Shown in pieces: positions 52,764-63,138 of a DNA stretch of 64,000 nucleotides (the first letter of the stretch is position 1; the number at the start of each line of letters is the position of its first letter). Where the stretch lies: positions 1-64,000 of the forward strand of contig JAUJNF010000008.1 in the NCBI GenBank assembly GCA_030446485.1. The letters are read 5' to 3'. The position numbers were made by a program, and so were the translations under genes. This stretch comes from Thermoleophilaceae bacterium (GTDB lineage: Bacteria; Actinomycetota; Thermoleophilia; Solirubrobacterales; Thermoleophilaceae). Under the pieces are notes generated by a model. It had not been told where the DNA came from. It did no database searches and saw only the letters and a program-made list of their open reading frames with translations.

Positions 52764-53489
52764 GAACGCAGCGAGCGCATCGAGCGACGCCTCGAACCGC
52801 TGATCATCGTCGTGACCCTTCTGGTGATTCCGGTCGTGATCATCGAGGGGTCCGACTACGGGGACCCTTGGGAGGGAATCAGCGTCGTACTGAACTGGTT
52901 CACGTGGCTCGTCTTCCTGGCGGAGATGGTTGTCATGCTCGCTGTCGTTCCCAACCGCCGGCGGTGGGTTCGAGAGCATCCACTCGACGTGGCAATCGTC
53001 GTTCTTACCCCGCCGTTCCTAACCGCGCTGGCGCCCGTTCGCCTGCTTCGCCTCCTGCGCCTCCTGCGCCTTCTCCGACTCGCCCGGATCGCCCGGCGGC
53101 TCTTCTCGCTCGAGGGCCTTCGATACTCGGCGTTGCTCGCAACGCTGACGGCGATTGGCGGAGGGGCCGCGTTCGCAACTCTCGAAGAGGGACATTCCAC
53201 TGCCGACGGCATCTACTGGTCCCTGTCGACGATGACGACCGTGGGCTACGGCGATCTGTCTCCGGAAACGGCAGCGGGACGGATTCTCGCAGTAGCCGTG
53301 ATGCTCGTCGGGATCGGGTTCGTCGCGGTGCTCACCGGAGCGATCGCTCAGCGGTTCCTGGTCACCGAGGAAACTCAGGCTGAAGAGCGAGCGGTGGACT
53401 CGGACGCGGCGATCCTCAGTCAGTTGAGGGGCTTGCGAACCCAGCTGGACGAGGTGGAAGCGGCCATCCGCGCCCGGCGTTCGGGCTAA
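52758..53489 (+). CDS. Voltage-gated-type potassium channel
   Basis: A 243-residue channel subunit with six membrane segments. The S4-like helix carries an Arg every third residue (RLLRLLRLLRLLRLARIARR, residues 95-114), and the selectivity filter is TVGYGD (161-166), which predicts K+ selectivity. A short coiled-coil-like tail (about 205-240) may support tetramer assembly. No cyclic-nucleotide or RCK domain is visible. Divergent from the biotin carboxylase gene. The GTG start lies within a palindrome. Confidence 0.92.
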   Translation: MDERSERIERRLEPLIIVVTLLVIPVVIIEGSDYGDPWEGISVVLNWFTWLVFLAEMVVMLAVVPNRRRWVREHPLDVAIVVLTPPFLTALAPVRLLRLLRLLRLLRLARIARRLFSLEGLRYSALLATLTAIGGGAAFATLEEGHSTADGIYWSLSTMTTVGYGDLSPETAAGRILAVAVMLVGIGFVAVLTGAIAQRFLVTEETQAEERAVDSDAAILSQLRGLRTQLDEVEAAIRARRSG

Positions 53490-53585
53490 CCCGACCTCTC
53501 GGGGGGCGCTGACCGGCCAAGCCTCCGCAGGTCAGGCCGGTCGGCTGTTGCCCGCGTCGGTGGCCACCGGTAGGGTGCCGGCGTC

Positions 53586-55508
53586 TTGCACGGATGCACC
53601 ACAGGCCGCCGCAGCGAGACGTTGGGCCCTGCGTTCCTCGTTGCGCTCGCGTTCTTACTGCTCCTGCCCGCCGCCGCCTCGGCCGCGCCCTTCCGCGCCT
53701 GCCTTATCGAGGGCCTTGCGGGCTTCGACTGCACGCGCGTGAGCGTTCCGCTCGACCGCTCCGGAAAGGTGAGCGGACGGATCTCCCTCCAGGTGGCCCG
53801 CACCTCGCGCGGCCAGGCCGGCGCGGCGTCCAACGAGGTGATCTTCGCCTTTGCCGGCGGTCCCGGTCAGGGTGGGTCGAGCGTGGCCGAGAACTTCCGC
53901 AGCGACTTCTTCCAGGTCCTGAGGGGGCGTGACCTCATCGTCTTCGACACGCGCGGCACCGGCTACTCCGGGGTGCTCAACTGCCCGGGGCTCGAGAGAC
54001 GGCGCGAGCAGTCCTACCGCGATGCCGTGGCCGACTGCGCCGCCCGGCTGGGTCAGCGGCGAGCCTTCTACAGCACCCGCGACACGGTGGAGGACATCGA
54101 GGCCGTGCGCCGTCGCATCGGCCGGGACAGGATCACCCTGTACGGCGTGTCGTACGGCACCAAGGTGGCCACCGCCTACGCGCTGAAGTACCCCGAGCGC
54201 GTGCAGCGGCTGGTGCTCGACTCGGTGGTCGAGCCCGAGGGCCAGAACGTGTTCGACCTCGACACGTTCGCGGCCATGCCGCGTGTGCTCCGGGAGGTCT
54301 GTCGCGACGAGTGCAAGGGTGTGACCGGCGACCTTCCGGGCGACGTCGCGGCGCTGGTGGACCGCATGGGCGAGGAGCTGCGCGGGCCGTTCGTGGGGCC
54401 CGACGGCAAGACCCGAACGGTGGGGATCACCCCGCGCCTGCTCTACAGCCAGATACGTGAGGGCGACCTCACGCCGTTCCTGCGCGCGATCTACCCGGGC
54501 GCCGTTCACGCCGCCGTCAACGGCGACCCCGCTCCGCTGCTGCGGCTGGAGCACCGCTTCGACGCCCTCAACGAGGATCCGCCTCCGCCCGAGCCGGAGA
54601 GCCCGAACGACGAGGCCGTGCGGTCCCTGAGCTCAACGCTCCAGACGGCGACGATCTGCGAGGAGGCGCCGCTGCCGTGGGAGCGCACGGCAACTCCGGA
54701 CGAGCGCCTGGCGCAGGCGCACGCCGCCGTCGAGGCGATCCCCGACTCGGCCTTCGAGCCCTTCAACAGGGCCACCGCGTTCGCCTTCGACAACAACAGC
54801 GTGCTCGAGCAATGCGTCCGCTGGCCCACGAGCCCGGTCGAGCCGGCGCTCGCCTCGGGCCCGCTACCCGACGTCCCCGTGCTCGTCCTCGAAGGCGACG
54901 AGGATCTGCGCACCCCGGTCGAGGTCGGGCGCCGGATGGCCGCCCGCTTCCCGCGGGCACAGTTCGTGCGCGTGCCGAAGACGGGCCATTCGGTGCTTGG
55001 CCGGGGAGCGCCGTGCGCGAACACCGTCTTGCGCCGCTTCTTCTCCGGGCAGGCAGTGGGCCGTCCCTGCCGCAACGCGGAGCAGCCGGTGAAGGTTCGC
55101 CCGGTGGACCCGGCCTCGCTCGTGGACATGACCCCCGCGCCAGGCACGCCCGGAATTCGTGGCCGGACGCTCGCCGCCGTGGTCCTGACCCTCGAGGACT
55201 TCGAGCGCGAGCACCAGTTCCTCGACACGGGGGAGGGCAACACCCGCGGCGGTGGTCTCCGTGGCGGCCGCTTCTTCACGCGCCGCGGAGTCGATCGGCT
55301 CGCGCGCTTCTCCTACGTGCCCGGCGTGGAGGTGAGCGGTCCGGTCGGCGCGGCCGGCGCCCGCGCGGGCACCCTCACCGTCTCCGGACCGGCCGCGTCG
55401 GCCGGCACCCTGAAGCTGCGCAGGGACGGCCTGCTCAGCGGACGCCTCGACGGCAAGCGTGTCAACGTGCGCGTGCCGAAGCCGGTCCTGCCGTTCGGCA
55501 CCGGCTGA
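53586..55508 (+). CDS. Secreted TAP-like alpha/beta hydrolase (peptidase)
   Basis: A 640-residue secreted protein related to tripeptidyl aminopeptidases (TAP-like alpha/beta hydrolases). The signal peptide ends ASAAP (about residues 1-34). Catalytic triad: S189 in GVSYGT, Asp in LEGDEDLRTP and His in KTGHSV. Oxyanion region GGPGQGGSS is at 91-99. The C-terminal 125 residues after the hydrolase fold are extra, Gly-rich and may be a binding domain. TTG start at 53586. Expected activity is removal of N-terminal peptides; likely envelope or secreted scavenging. Confidence 0.9.
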   Translation: MHGCTTGRRSETLGPAFLVALAFLLLLPAAASAAPFRACLIEGLAGFDCTRVSVPLDRSGKVSGRISLQVARTSRGQAGAASNEVIFAFAGGPGQGGSSVAENFRSDFFQVLRGRDLIVFDTRGTGYSGVLNCPGLERRREQSYRDAVADCAARLGQRRAFYSTRDTVEDIEAVRRRIGRDRITLYGVSYGTKVATAYALKYPERVQRLVLDSVVEPEGQNVFDLDTFAAMPRVLREVCRDECKGVTGDLPGDVAALVDRMGEELRGPFVGPDGKTRTVGITPRLLYSQIREGDLTPFLRAIYPGAVHAAVNGDPAPLLRLEHRFDALNEDPPPPEPESPNDEAVRSLSSTLQTATICEEAPLPWERTATPDERLAQAHAAVEAIPDSAFEPFNRATAFAFDNNSVLEQCVRWPTSPVEPALASGPLPDVPVLVLEGDEDLRTPVEVGRRMAARFPRAQFVRVPKTGHSVLGRGAPCANTVLRRFFSGQAVGRPCRNAEQPVKVRPVDPASLVDMTPAPGTPGIRGRTLAAVVLTLEDFEREHQFLDTGEGNTRGGGLRGGRFFTRRGVDRLARFSYVPGVEVSGPVGAAGARAGTLTVSGPAASAGTLKLRRDGLLSGRLDGKRVNVRVPKPVLPFGTG

Positions 55509-55599
55509 ACGGGGCACTCCGAGTTCGCCGTTCTAGCCCGCGGCCACGTAGTGGCTTACTCAGCCTCGGTGGCGATGCGGGCAACTCGGGCGCCGCGGC

Positions 55600-56616
55600 T
55601 TAGACGATCAACCGCTCGCCGGTGGGCTCGTCCTCCGGCCGACCGGCCGCGAGCACCGCGGCTTCCCCGGCGGGTGACGGATCGACCGCGAAGCGCCCGG
55701 ACCGCGCAGGCGGCACGTATACGTCAGAGGCTTCCGCGGCGGCTCCGGATCGCCGGCGCTTGACCTCCTTGACGACCAGGTACGCGCCCAGGGAGAGCGG
55801 CACGCCCGCGAGCACCGGCGCCGGGATGTCGGCACCGGCCTTGGTGGCCAGGCCCAGCCCGGCGCCCACCAGCACGATGCCGAGCGCCATCCGCAGGGTA
55901 GCCACGGGCAACCGCACCGACCAGTGGCTGCCGAGCCACACGCCGGGCACCGAGCCGATCAGGATCGTGGCCGCCAGGCCGTAGTCGATGTTGCCCGCCA
56001 CCAGATGGGCGAACGCGGCGGCCCACAGGAGCAGCGCGGCATGAAACACATCGGTGCCCACCACGCGCTGGGGCATGAGCCGGAAGACGAGGATGAGCGC
56101 CACCGCGATCAGGGCGCCCGAGCCGGCCGACGTCACGCCGAGCACGAAGCCGACGAACACCCCGATCACCACCGCGGAGACCTTGTGCCTTCTCTCGAGA
56201 TCGATGGTGTGGCGCTCGCGATCGACCATCTTCGGCAGGAAGAGCGCGCGGGCCAGCACGCAGACTCCGGTGAAGAGCAGGGCGCCGGCCAGCATCGCGA
56301 GGAGGATCTCGTCGAACCGCTCGCCGTAGGCCTCCTCGAGCAGCTCGAGCACGTACACGCCACCGACGGCGGACGGGATCGAGCCGAGCGCCATCCACCA
56401 CGACAGCCTCACGTCCACGGTCTTCTGGCGGAAGTGCTTGAAGCCGCCGACCGTCTTGGTCACCGCCGCGTAGGCGAGGTCGGTACCCACCGCGGTCACC
56501 GGCGTCACACCGAACACGATGATCAGCAGGGGCGTCATCAGCGAGCCACCGCCCATGCCGGTGAGGCCGACGAGGATCCCGACGCCGAACCCGAAGACGA
56601 TTATGTACGGGTCCAC
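55600..56616 (-). CDS. TauE/SafE-family sulfite/anion exporter
   Basis: A 338-residue membrane protein of the TauE/SafE family with about eight helices. Characteristic repeats: FGFGVGILVGLTGMGGGSLMTPLLI and FVGFVLGVTSAGSGALIAVALI. A cytoplasmic loop near the middle is basic and the C-terminus is soluble and Ala-rich. GTG start at 56616. It is the last gene of the sulfur operon, 25 bp after sat, so sulfite or a related organosulfur anion is the most likely substrate. Confidence 0.85.
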   Translation of the reverse strand: MDPYIIVFGFGVGILVGLTGMGGGSLMTPLLIIVFGVTPVTAVGTDLAYAAVTKTVGGFKHFRQKTVDVRLSWWMALGSIPSAVGGVYVLELLEEAYGERFDEILLAMLAGALLFTGVCVLARALFLPKMVDRERHTIDLERRHKVSAVVIGVFVGFVLGVTSAGSGALIAVALILVFRLMPQRVVGTDVFHAALLLWAAAFAHLVAGNIDYGLAATILIGSVPGVWLGSHWSVRLPVATLRMALGIVLVGAGLGLATKAGADIPAPVLAGVPLSLGAYLVVKEVKRRRSGAAAEASDVYVPPARSGRFAVDPSPAGEAAVLAAGRPEDEPTGERLIV

Positions 56617-56641
56617 GCCCGGCGCTCCCCGAAGGCCTGCT

Positions 56642-57709
56642 CTACGCTGGCGCGCCCGAGCCGGTGTACGCCTCAATCAGCACGTCGGCCACCTCCGGGC
56701 GCGAGAACTCCTCCGGCGGGCGCTCGCCGCGGCCGAGCATCTCGCGCACCTTGGTGCCCGACAGGAACACGCGGTCCTCGGGGCCGGACGGCGAGGTCTT
56801 GGCCGTGGCCATCCCCTTGGTGATGTTGCACCAGAAGGAGTGCTCGAACTTGAGCGGCTCGATGCCCAGCTCCCCGGGCTCGAACTCGTCGAAGATCACC
56901 TGGGCGTCGAAGGTGCCGTAGTAGCTGCCCACGCCCGCGTGGTCCCGGCCGACGATGAAGTGGGTGCAGCCGTAGTTCTTGCGCACCAGTGCGTGGAAGA
57001 TGGCCTCGCGCGGGCCGGCGTAGCGCATGGCCGAGGGGTTCACGCCGAGCAGCACCCGGTCGGGCGGGTAGTAGCGCTCGAGCAGCACCTCGTAGCAGCG
57101 CATGCGCGTGTCGGCCGGGATGTCGTCGTCCTTGGTCTCGCCCACGATCGGGTGGATGAACAGGCCGTCGACGATCTCGAGCGCCGCCTTGGTGATGTAC
57201 TCGTGCGCCCGGTGGATCGGGTTGCGCGTCTGGAAGCCCACGACGGTCTTCCACCCGAGCTCGGCGAACTTCGCGCGCGTGTCCGCCGGGGACAGCAGGT
57301 ACGGCGCGACGGCGTCGATGTGGCTAGGCAGCGCGTCGGCCGAGATCGGCCCGGCGATGGTGCGCGAGCCCTCGCGGAGCATGGCGGCAACGCCCGGGTG
57401 CTGGCCGTCCGTGGTCCGGTACACCTGCTGGGCCTCGTGCTGGAGGTCGCGCTCGTAGACCTCCTCGATGGTGATCGTGCCGAGCCGCGTGCCCTCCGAG
57501 CCGACCAGCGAGAGCGTCTCGCCGACCTCGCCGCGGTCGGTGGCGAGGGTGACCGGGATGGGCCACGGCGAGCCGTCGGCCAACCGCATCGAGTCGCAGA
57601 TCGCCTGCCAGTCGGCCGAGCCCTGGAAGCCCTCGAGCGGCTTGAAGCCGCCGTTCGCCAGCAGCTCGAAGTCGGCGGTCTGGCGCGCGGACAGCTCGAG
57701 GGTGCTCAT
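56642..57709 (-). CDS. sat: Sulfate adenylyltransferase (ATP sulfurylase)
   Basis: A 355-residue single-chain ATP sulfurylase that makes APS from ATP and sulfate. Family motifs: [14 protein letters not shown] (active-site HxxH), [15 protein letters not shown] and SGTKVREML. It lacks the C-terminal APS kinase domain found in fungal forms; that activity is the separate CysC. The ATG at 57709 overlaps the cysC stop by 4 bp, making a coupled pair. Catalyses the first step of sulfate assimilation. Confidence 0.95.
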   Translation of the reverse strand: MSTLELSARQTADFELLANGGFKPLEGFQGSADWQAICDSMRLADGSPWPIPVTLATDRGEVGETLSLVGSEGTRLGTITIEEVYERDLQHEAQQVYRTTDGQHPGVAAMLREGSRTIAGPISADALPSHIDAVAPYLLSPADTRAKFAELGWKTVVGFQTRNPIHRAHEYITKAALEIVDGLFIHPIVGETKDDDIPADTRMRCYEVLLERYYPPDRVLLGVNPSAMRYAGPREAIFHALVRKNYGCTHFIVGRDHAGVGSYYGTFDAQVIFDEFEPGELGIEPLKFEHSFWCNITKGMATAKTSPSGPEDRVFLSGTKVREMLGRGERPPEEFSRPEVADVLIEAYTGSGAPA

Positions 57710-58248
57710 CGCGGGGACCCGGCGGCCGTCTGCACGCGGGAGTCGATGAAGGCCAGCACCTTCCGGGCCGATTCCTCGGGGCTCTCGCTCTCGGTGTCGA
57801 GCGTGACCTCCGGCTGCAGCGGCTCCTCGTACGGGTCGGAGACGCCGGTGAACTCCTTGATCTCCCCGGAGAACGCCTTCTCGTAGAGTCCCTTCACGTC
57901 GCGGCGCGCGCACTCGTCCACCGAGGCCTTGACGTACACCTCGATGAAGCGCTCGCCCATCACCTCCCGTGCCTCGTCGCGCGTCTCGCGGTAGGGAGAG
58001 ATGGCGGCGGTGATCACGCCGACTCCGTGGCGCGACAGCAGGTCGGCCACGAAGGCGATGCGGCGGATGTTGGTGTCGCGATCCTCCTTGGAGAACCCGA
58101 GGCCCTTCGACAGGTTCGTGCGCACCACGTCTCCGTCCAGCACCTCGACCGGCTCGCCGCGCTCGCGCAGCTCCCGCTCGACGATGTCGGCGACGGTCGT
58201 CTTGCCGGCCCCGGACAGGCCCGTGAACCACAGTGTGTAGCCGCTCAT
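57706..58248 (-). CDS. cysC: Adenylylsulfate kinase
   Basis: A 180-residue APS kinase converting APS to PAPS. Walker [10 protein letters not shown] (10-18), [29 protein letters not shown] and [10 protein letters not shown] (the active-site loop) are all present. ATG start at 58248. It overlaps the downstream sat gene by 4 bp, so the two enzymes acting in succession are made together. The cysH gene lies 63 bp upstream. Confidence 0.95.
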   Translation of the reverse strand: MSGYTLWFTGLSGAGKTTVADIVERELRERGEPVEVLDGDVVRTNLSKGLGFSKEDRDTNIRRIAFVADLLSRHGVGVITAAISPYRETRDEAREVMGERFIEVYVKASVDECARRDVKGLYEKAFSGEIKEFTGVSDPYEEPLQPEVTLDTESESPEESARKVLAFIDSRVQTAAGSPR

Positions 58249-58311
58249 GCGGTGGTCAGTCTCCTTCGATAGCGCTGATGAAGTTCCGGGACGGCGGCCG
58301 CCGGGGCGCGC

Positions 58312-59028
58312 CTACCCGTGGATGCCGCACTCGGTCTTGGCGTCACCGGTCCAGCGGCCTTCGCGGCCCGCTCCCGGCTTGGTGCAGTGAGTGCAGCCGA
58401 TGGACTCGTAGCCCCGGTCGTGCAGAGGGTTATACGGCACGTCGTTCTCGAACAGGTAGGTCCAGACGTCCTTCTCGGTCCACTCGGCCAGCGGGTTGGC
58501 CTTCCACAGGCCGTGCTTCTTGTCCCAGGCGAGCTTGGGGGTGTTCGCGCGGGTCGGCGACTGATCCCGCCGCAGCCCGGACATCCAGGCGTCGACCTGC
58601 GACAGCGCCTCGTTCATCGGACCGACCTTGCGGATCCCGCAGCAGGCGTCGGGGTCGCGGTTCCAGAGCTCGTCGCCGTGCACGGCGGCCTGTCGTTGGA
58701 TGCTGATGCCCTGGTACACCTCGACCTTGATGCCGTAGCGGTCCTCGAGCTGCTTCCAGACGGCGTAGGTCTCCGGGAAGAGCACGTGGGTGTCGAGCGT
58801 GAAGAAGCGCGCGCTGGGCTCGATCTTCACGAGCATGTCCATGATCACCGAGGCTTCCTTCTGGAACGAGCAGGCCACGTACAGGCGCGGGTGGAAGCGC
58901 TCGACCATGTACTCGAGCAGCTCCTCGGCGCTCCTGCCCTCGAAGTCGGGGTGCTCGCCGTCCGGTCCTCTCGTGGGAACGGCGTTGGCCGCCTGCTCCG
59001 GAACGGGTGCCTTGGTGTGTGTCTGCAT
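58312..59028 (-). CDS. cysH: APS/PAPS reductase
   Basis: A 238-residue reductase that forms sulfite from APS or PAPS. It carries the double Cys pair C129-C130 and C212-x2-C215 that binds a 4Fe-4S cluster, marking the APS-reductase type found in most actinobacteria, and the catalytic C234 in TECGIHG. Nucleotide-binding region: ACSFQKEASVIMDM. The ATG has no clear Shine-Dalgarno. Because CysC is also present, it is not possible to say from sequence whether PAPS is used as well. Confidence 0.93.
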   Translation of the reverse strand: MQTHTKAPVPEQAANAVPTRGPDGEHPDFEGRSAEELLEYMVERFHPRLYVACSFQKEASVIMDMLVKIEPSARFFTLDTHVLFPETYAVWKQLEDRYGIKVEVYQGISIQRQAAVHGDELWNRDPDACCGIRKVGPMNEALSQVDAWMSGLRRDQSPTRANTPKLAWDKKHGLWKANPLAEWTEKDVWTYLFENDVPYNPLHDRGYESIGCTHCTKPGAGREGRWTGDAKTECGIHG

Positions 59029-59051
59029 ACGTGTCTTGTCGGCCTGAAACG

Positions 59052-59079
59052 GCGACGGGCCTCCGCGGAGGCCCGTCGC
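59052..59079. terminator. 28-bp perfect palindrome after sqdB
   Basis: Palindrome with left half GCGACGGGCCTCCG (59052-59065) and its complement. It sits between sqdB and cysH on the minus strand, 32 bp after the sqdB stop. It may be a partial terminator or processing stem adjusting relative expression within the operon. No T-tract follows. Confidence 0.5.
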
Positions 59080-59110
59080 TATACAAAGTGAAGCGGAGAG
59101 TCTAGCCCAG

Positions 59111-60343
<1,233 letters not shown>

Positions 60344-60359
60344 CTAGCGGAGGATCCCG

Positions 60360-61760
60360 ATGGTGCCCGCCCGGGCCCCGCCTCCGAGCGCGCCGTCCGC
60401 ACCCAGCCGAGGAGCCACGCTGCCGAGATCCGAGACGAGCCCGCGCGCCGCCGAGCGCGTACGGGCGCTGGCGGGTCGGAACGGGGGCGCCGTTCCGGTG
60501 GCCGTCCTGGCGCTCGTGCTGGCGCTGGCCCTGGGCCTGCGGATCGAGGCCGCCCTGACGCCGATCGCGGACCCGGGTACCGACTCCCGGACCTACGCCG
60601 CGCTCGCCGAGGGGCTGTACGAGCGCGGAAGCTACGACGGCGACGGCGTCCCGCGCCCGAACGACTGGTCGCCCGGGGCGCCGCTCGCCTACGCGGGCGT
60701 GTACCTGGTCACGGGCGGCGTGGACGTCCGCGCCGCCCTGCTCTTCGTCGCGCTCCTCGGCACGGCCACGGTGCTGCTCGTGTACCTGCTCGCGCGGCGC
60801 CTGGTCGGGGCGGGAACCGCGGGCACCGTGGCCGGACTGCTGGCGGCCCTCGCCGGGGCCGTCTATCCGACCTTCATCGACGGCAACGGACGCCTGCTGT
60901 CGGAGCCCCTGGCCGCGTTCCTGCTGGCGGCGGCGATGCTCGCCTTCCTCTCCGCCGCGGAGTCCGCGGACCGGAGGCGCTGGGCGCTCACCGGCGTGCT
61001 CCTCGGAGCGCTCGCGCTCACGCGGGCCGAGTACCTGCCGTTCGCCGTCGTGTTCGCGATCATCACCGGCGTGCTCGTCGGGCGCCGTCAGAGCCGGCGG
61101 GGCGGGCTCGTCAGCGGGGCGCTCGTCCTGGCCGGGGCCGCCGTGGTCGTCGCTCCCTGGACGATCCGCAACGCGGTCGTCCTCGACCGGGCGGTGCCCG
61201 TGACCACCGGCGGCGGCAAGGCGCTCTTCATCGGCACCTTCCTGCCCGGTGACGGCCGGCAGGTGCCCACCAAGGAGAAGCTGATCGAGCGCTACGGGCC
61301 CGCTCCCACCGAGGACCTGCTCGACCGCGTCGCAGGCCGTTACCCCGAGCTGGACCGCGACCGCGCGCTGGCCCGCATCGGCCGGGAGAACCTCAGGCGC
61401 TACGCCGGCGAGCAGCCCGGCGCCTACGCGGACATGCTCGTCGAGAAGGCGGGGCTCGTCTGGTACCGCGGCTCGAGCCCCGCGGCCGCTCCCGCCGGTT
61501 GGGTGTGGATGCACCGTGCGGTGCTCGTGCTCGCCCTGGCCGCGCTGGCGATCCTGGCGCTGCGGCGCCGCTTCGAGGCCGCGCTGCTGGGGCTGCCGCT
61601 CGTGGGCGTCACCGCGCTGGGCGCGCTGCTGCTGGCGGTGCCACGGCGAAACGTGCCGCTCATGCCGCTGGTGCTCGCGCTGGCGGGCGCCGGGGCGGTG
61701 TGGCTGGCGCTCGGCGTGCGCGAGCGCCTCCGACAGCGCGCCGGCGAGGCCGCCATCTAG
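60360..61760 (+). CDS. Membrane glycosyltransferase, paralogue 1
   Basis: A 466-residue polytopic membrane protein of the GT39/ArnT-like (PMT-type, GT-C fold) group with about ten helices. The first loop carries acidic/aromatic residues expected to bind the polyprenyl sugar donor (DPGTDSRTYAALAEGLYERG). The motif DWSPGAPLAYAGVYL and the STGGGKALFIGTFLPGDG region recur in the two following genes. ATG start at 60360 with GGAGG upstream. Probable role: transfer of a sugar from a lipid-phosphate donor to a surface glycan or protein. Divergent from sqdB, 28 bp apart. Confidence 0.85.
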   Translation: MVPARAPPPSAPSAPSRGATLPRSETSPRAAERVRALAGRNGGAVPVAVLALVLALALGLRIEAALTPIADPGTDSRTYAALAEGLYERGSYDGDGVPRPNDWSPGAPLAYAGVYLVTGGVDVRAALLFVALLGTATVLLVYLLARRLVGAGTAGTVAGLLAALAGAVYPTFIDGNGRLLSEPLAAFLLAAAMLAFLSAAESADRRRWALTGVLLGALALTRAEYLPFAVVFAIITGVLVGRRQSRRGGLVSGALVLAGAAVVVAPWTIRNAVVLDRAVPVTTGGGKALFIGTFLPGDGRQVPTKEKLIERYGPAPTEDLLDRVAGRYPELDRDRALARIGRENLRRYAGEQPGAYADMLVEKAGLVWYRGSSPAAAPAGWVWMHRAVLVLALAALAILALRRRFEAALLGLPLVGVTALGALLLAVPRRNVPLMPLVLALAGAGAVWLALGVRERLRQRAGEAAI

Positions 61761-61761
61761 C

Positions 61762-63138
61762 ATGGCCGCGATGCCCCTCCGCTCCGCCGCCTCAGCGGCC
61801 CGGGCATGGGCACGGGCGCTACCGGACCGCCACGGTGGCGCGGCCGTGCTGGTGGCGCTCGCCGTCATCGTCCTGCTCGGCCTCGTCCTGCGCCTCGGCA
61901 CGGCCACCGACCCGAACCACGACCAGCGCGGCGACTGGCTCGCCTATGAGCGCATCGCGCAGGCCCTGTACGAGGAGGGCCAGTACGGCGACGACGCCAT
62001 GAGCAATCCCTCGGAATGGTCGCCCGGGGCCCCCTTCCTGTACGCCGCCGTCTACGCGGTGACGGGCGCTCCCTACGTGGAGCGCGGCCTGATCCTCGTG
62101 GCCTTCCTAGGGGCGGCGATGGTGCTGGGGGTGTACCTGCTGGGGCGCCGCCTGGGGGGGACGGGGCGGACTGCCGCGGCGGCCGGCCTGATCGCTGCGA
62201 CGGTCGCCGCCGTCTATCCCACCTACATCGAGTATGGCGACCGCCTGGTCACCGAGCCGATCGCCGCCTTCCTCGTGGTCTGGGCGGTGCTCGCCTTCCT
62301 GTGGGCTTTTGAGCGCCGCCAGCCGTGGGCGTGGCTCGCCCCGGGGGTGCTCCTGGGCGCGCTGGCGATGACCCGGCCGGAGTACCTCGTGTTCGGCTTC
62401 GTGTTCGGCCTCGTGGCGTTGCTGCTCGTTCGGCACCGGCGCGGCTGGCGCCCGGCGCTCGTGGCGGCGGCCCTGCTCGTGGGCGCCTTCTGCGCGGTGC
62501 TCGCTCCGTGGACCGTGCGCAACCTCGCGGTGCACGACCGCTTCGTGCCGGTGTCCACGGGCGGGGGACGGGCGCTGTTCGTGGGCACCTACCTACCGGG
62601 CGACGGCGAGAACGTGGCCACCCGCAAGGAGCTGAACGGGCGCTACGGCCTGCACGAGAAGCGCACCGATCCCCTTCTCGACGTGGTCGCGCGCCAGTAC
62701 CCGCAGCTCGACCGCGACGCGGCGCTCGGCCGGATCGGGCGCGAGAACCTCGAGAAGTATGCGAGCGAGCAGCCGGGCGCCTACGCGGGCATGCTCGTGA
62801 GGAAGGCGGCCACCATCTGGCACCGCGGCCTGGGCAGCACCATGGCCGCGCCGGGCTGGCGCGCCTTCCACCTATCGCTGCTGGCCCTTGCCGTGGTGGG
62901 CCTCGGGCGGCTGGCGCGCCAGCGGCGAGTGGAGGCGCTGGTGCTGGCCCTGCCGATCGCCGGCATCACCGTGCTGGGCGCGCTGCTGCTGGCGCCCCCG
63001 CGACGCAACGTGCCGCTGATGCCGCTGGTGATCGCGCTGAGCGCGGCGGCGGCGGTGTGGCTGGCGCAGCTCGTGTGCGCGCGGGTAACCGAGCGGCGAC
63101 GGGAGCGAGCGAGCGCGCCCTCGGCCTCCCTGCCATGA
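61762..63138 (+). CDS. Membrane glycosyltransferase, paralogue 2
   Basis: A 458-residue paralogue of the preceding gene, with the same order of motifs: first-loop acidic segment (NHDQRGDWLAYERIAQALYEEGQ), EWSPGAPFLYAAVYAV, and STGGGRALFVGTYLPGDG. ATG at 61762 lies one base after the upstream stop. An internal ATG at 61771 is possible. The last 4 bp overlap the next gene. Substrate is unknown. Confidence 0.85.
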   Translation: MAAMPLRSAASAARAWARALPDRHGGAAVLVALAVIVLLGLVLRLGTATDPNHDQRGDWLAYERIAQALYEEGQYGDDAMSNPSEWSPGAPFLYAAVYAVTGAPYVERGLILVAFLGAAMVLGVYLLGRRLGGTGRTAAAAGLIAATVAAVYPTYIEYGDRLVTEPIAAFLVVWAVLAFLWAFERRQPWAWLAPGVLLGALAMTRPEYLVFGFVFGLVALLLVRHRRGWRPALVAAALLVGAFCAVLAPWTVRNLAVHDRFVPVSTGGGRALFVGTYLPGDGENVATRKELNGRYGLHEKRTDPLLDVVARQYPQLDRDAALGRIGRENLEKYASEQPGAYAGMLVRKAATIWHRGLGSTMAAPGWRAFHLSLLALAVVGLGRLARQRRVEALVLALPIAGITVLGALLLAPPRRNVPLMPLVIALSAAAAVWLAQLVCARVTERRRERASAPSASLP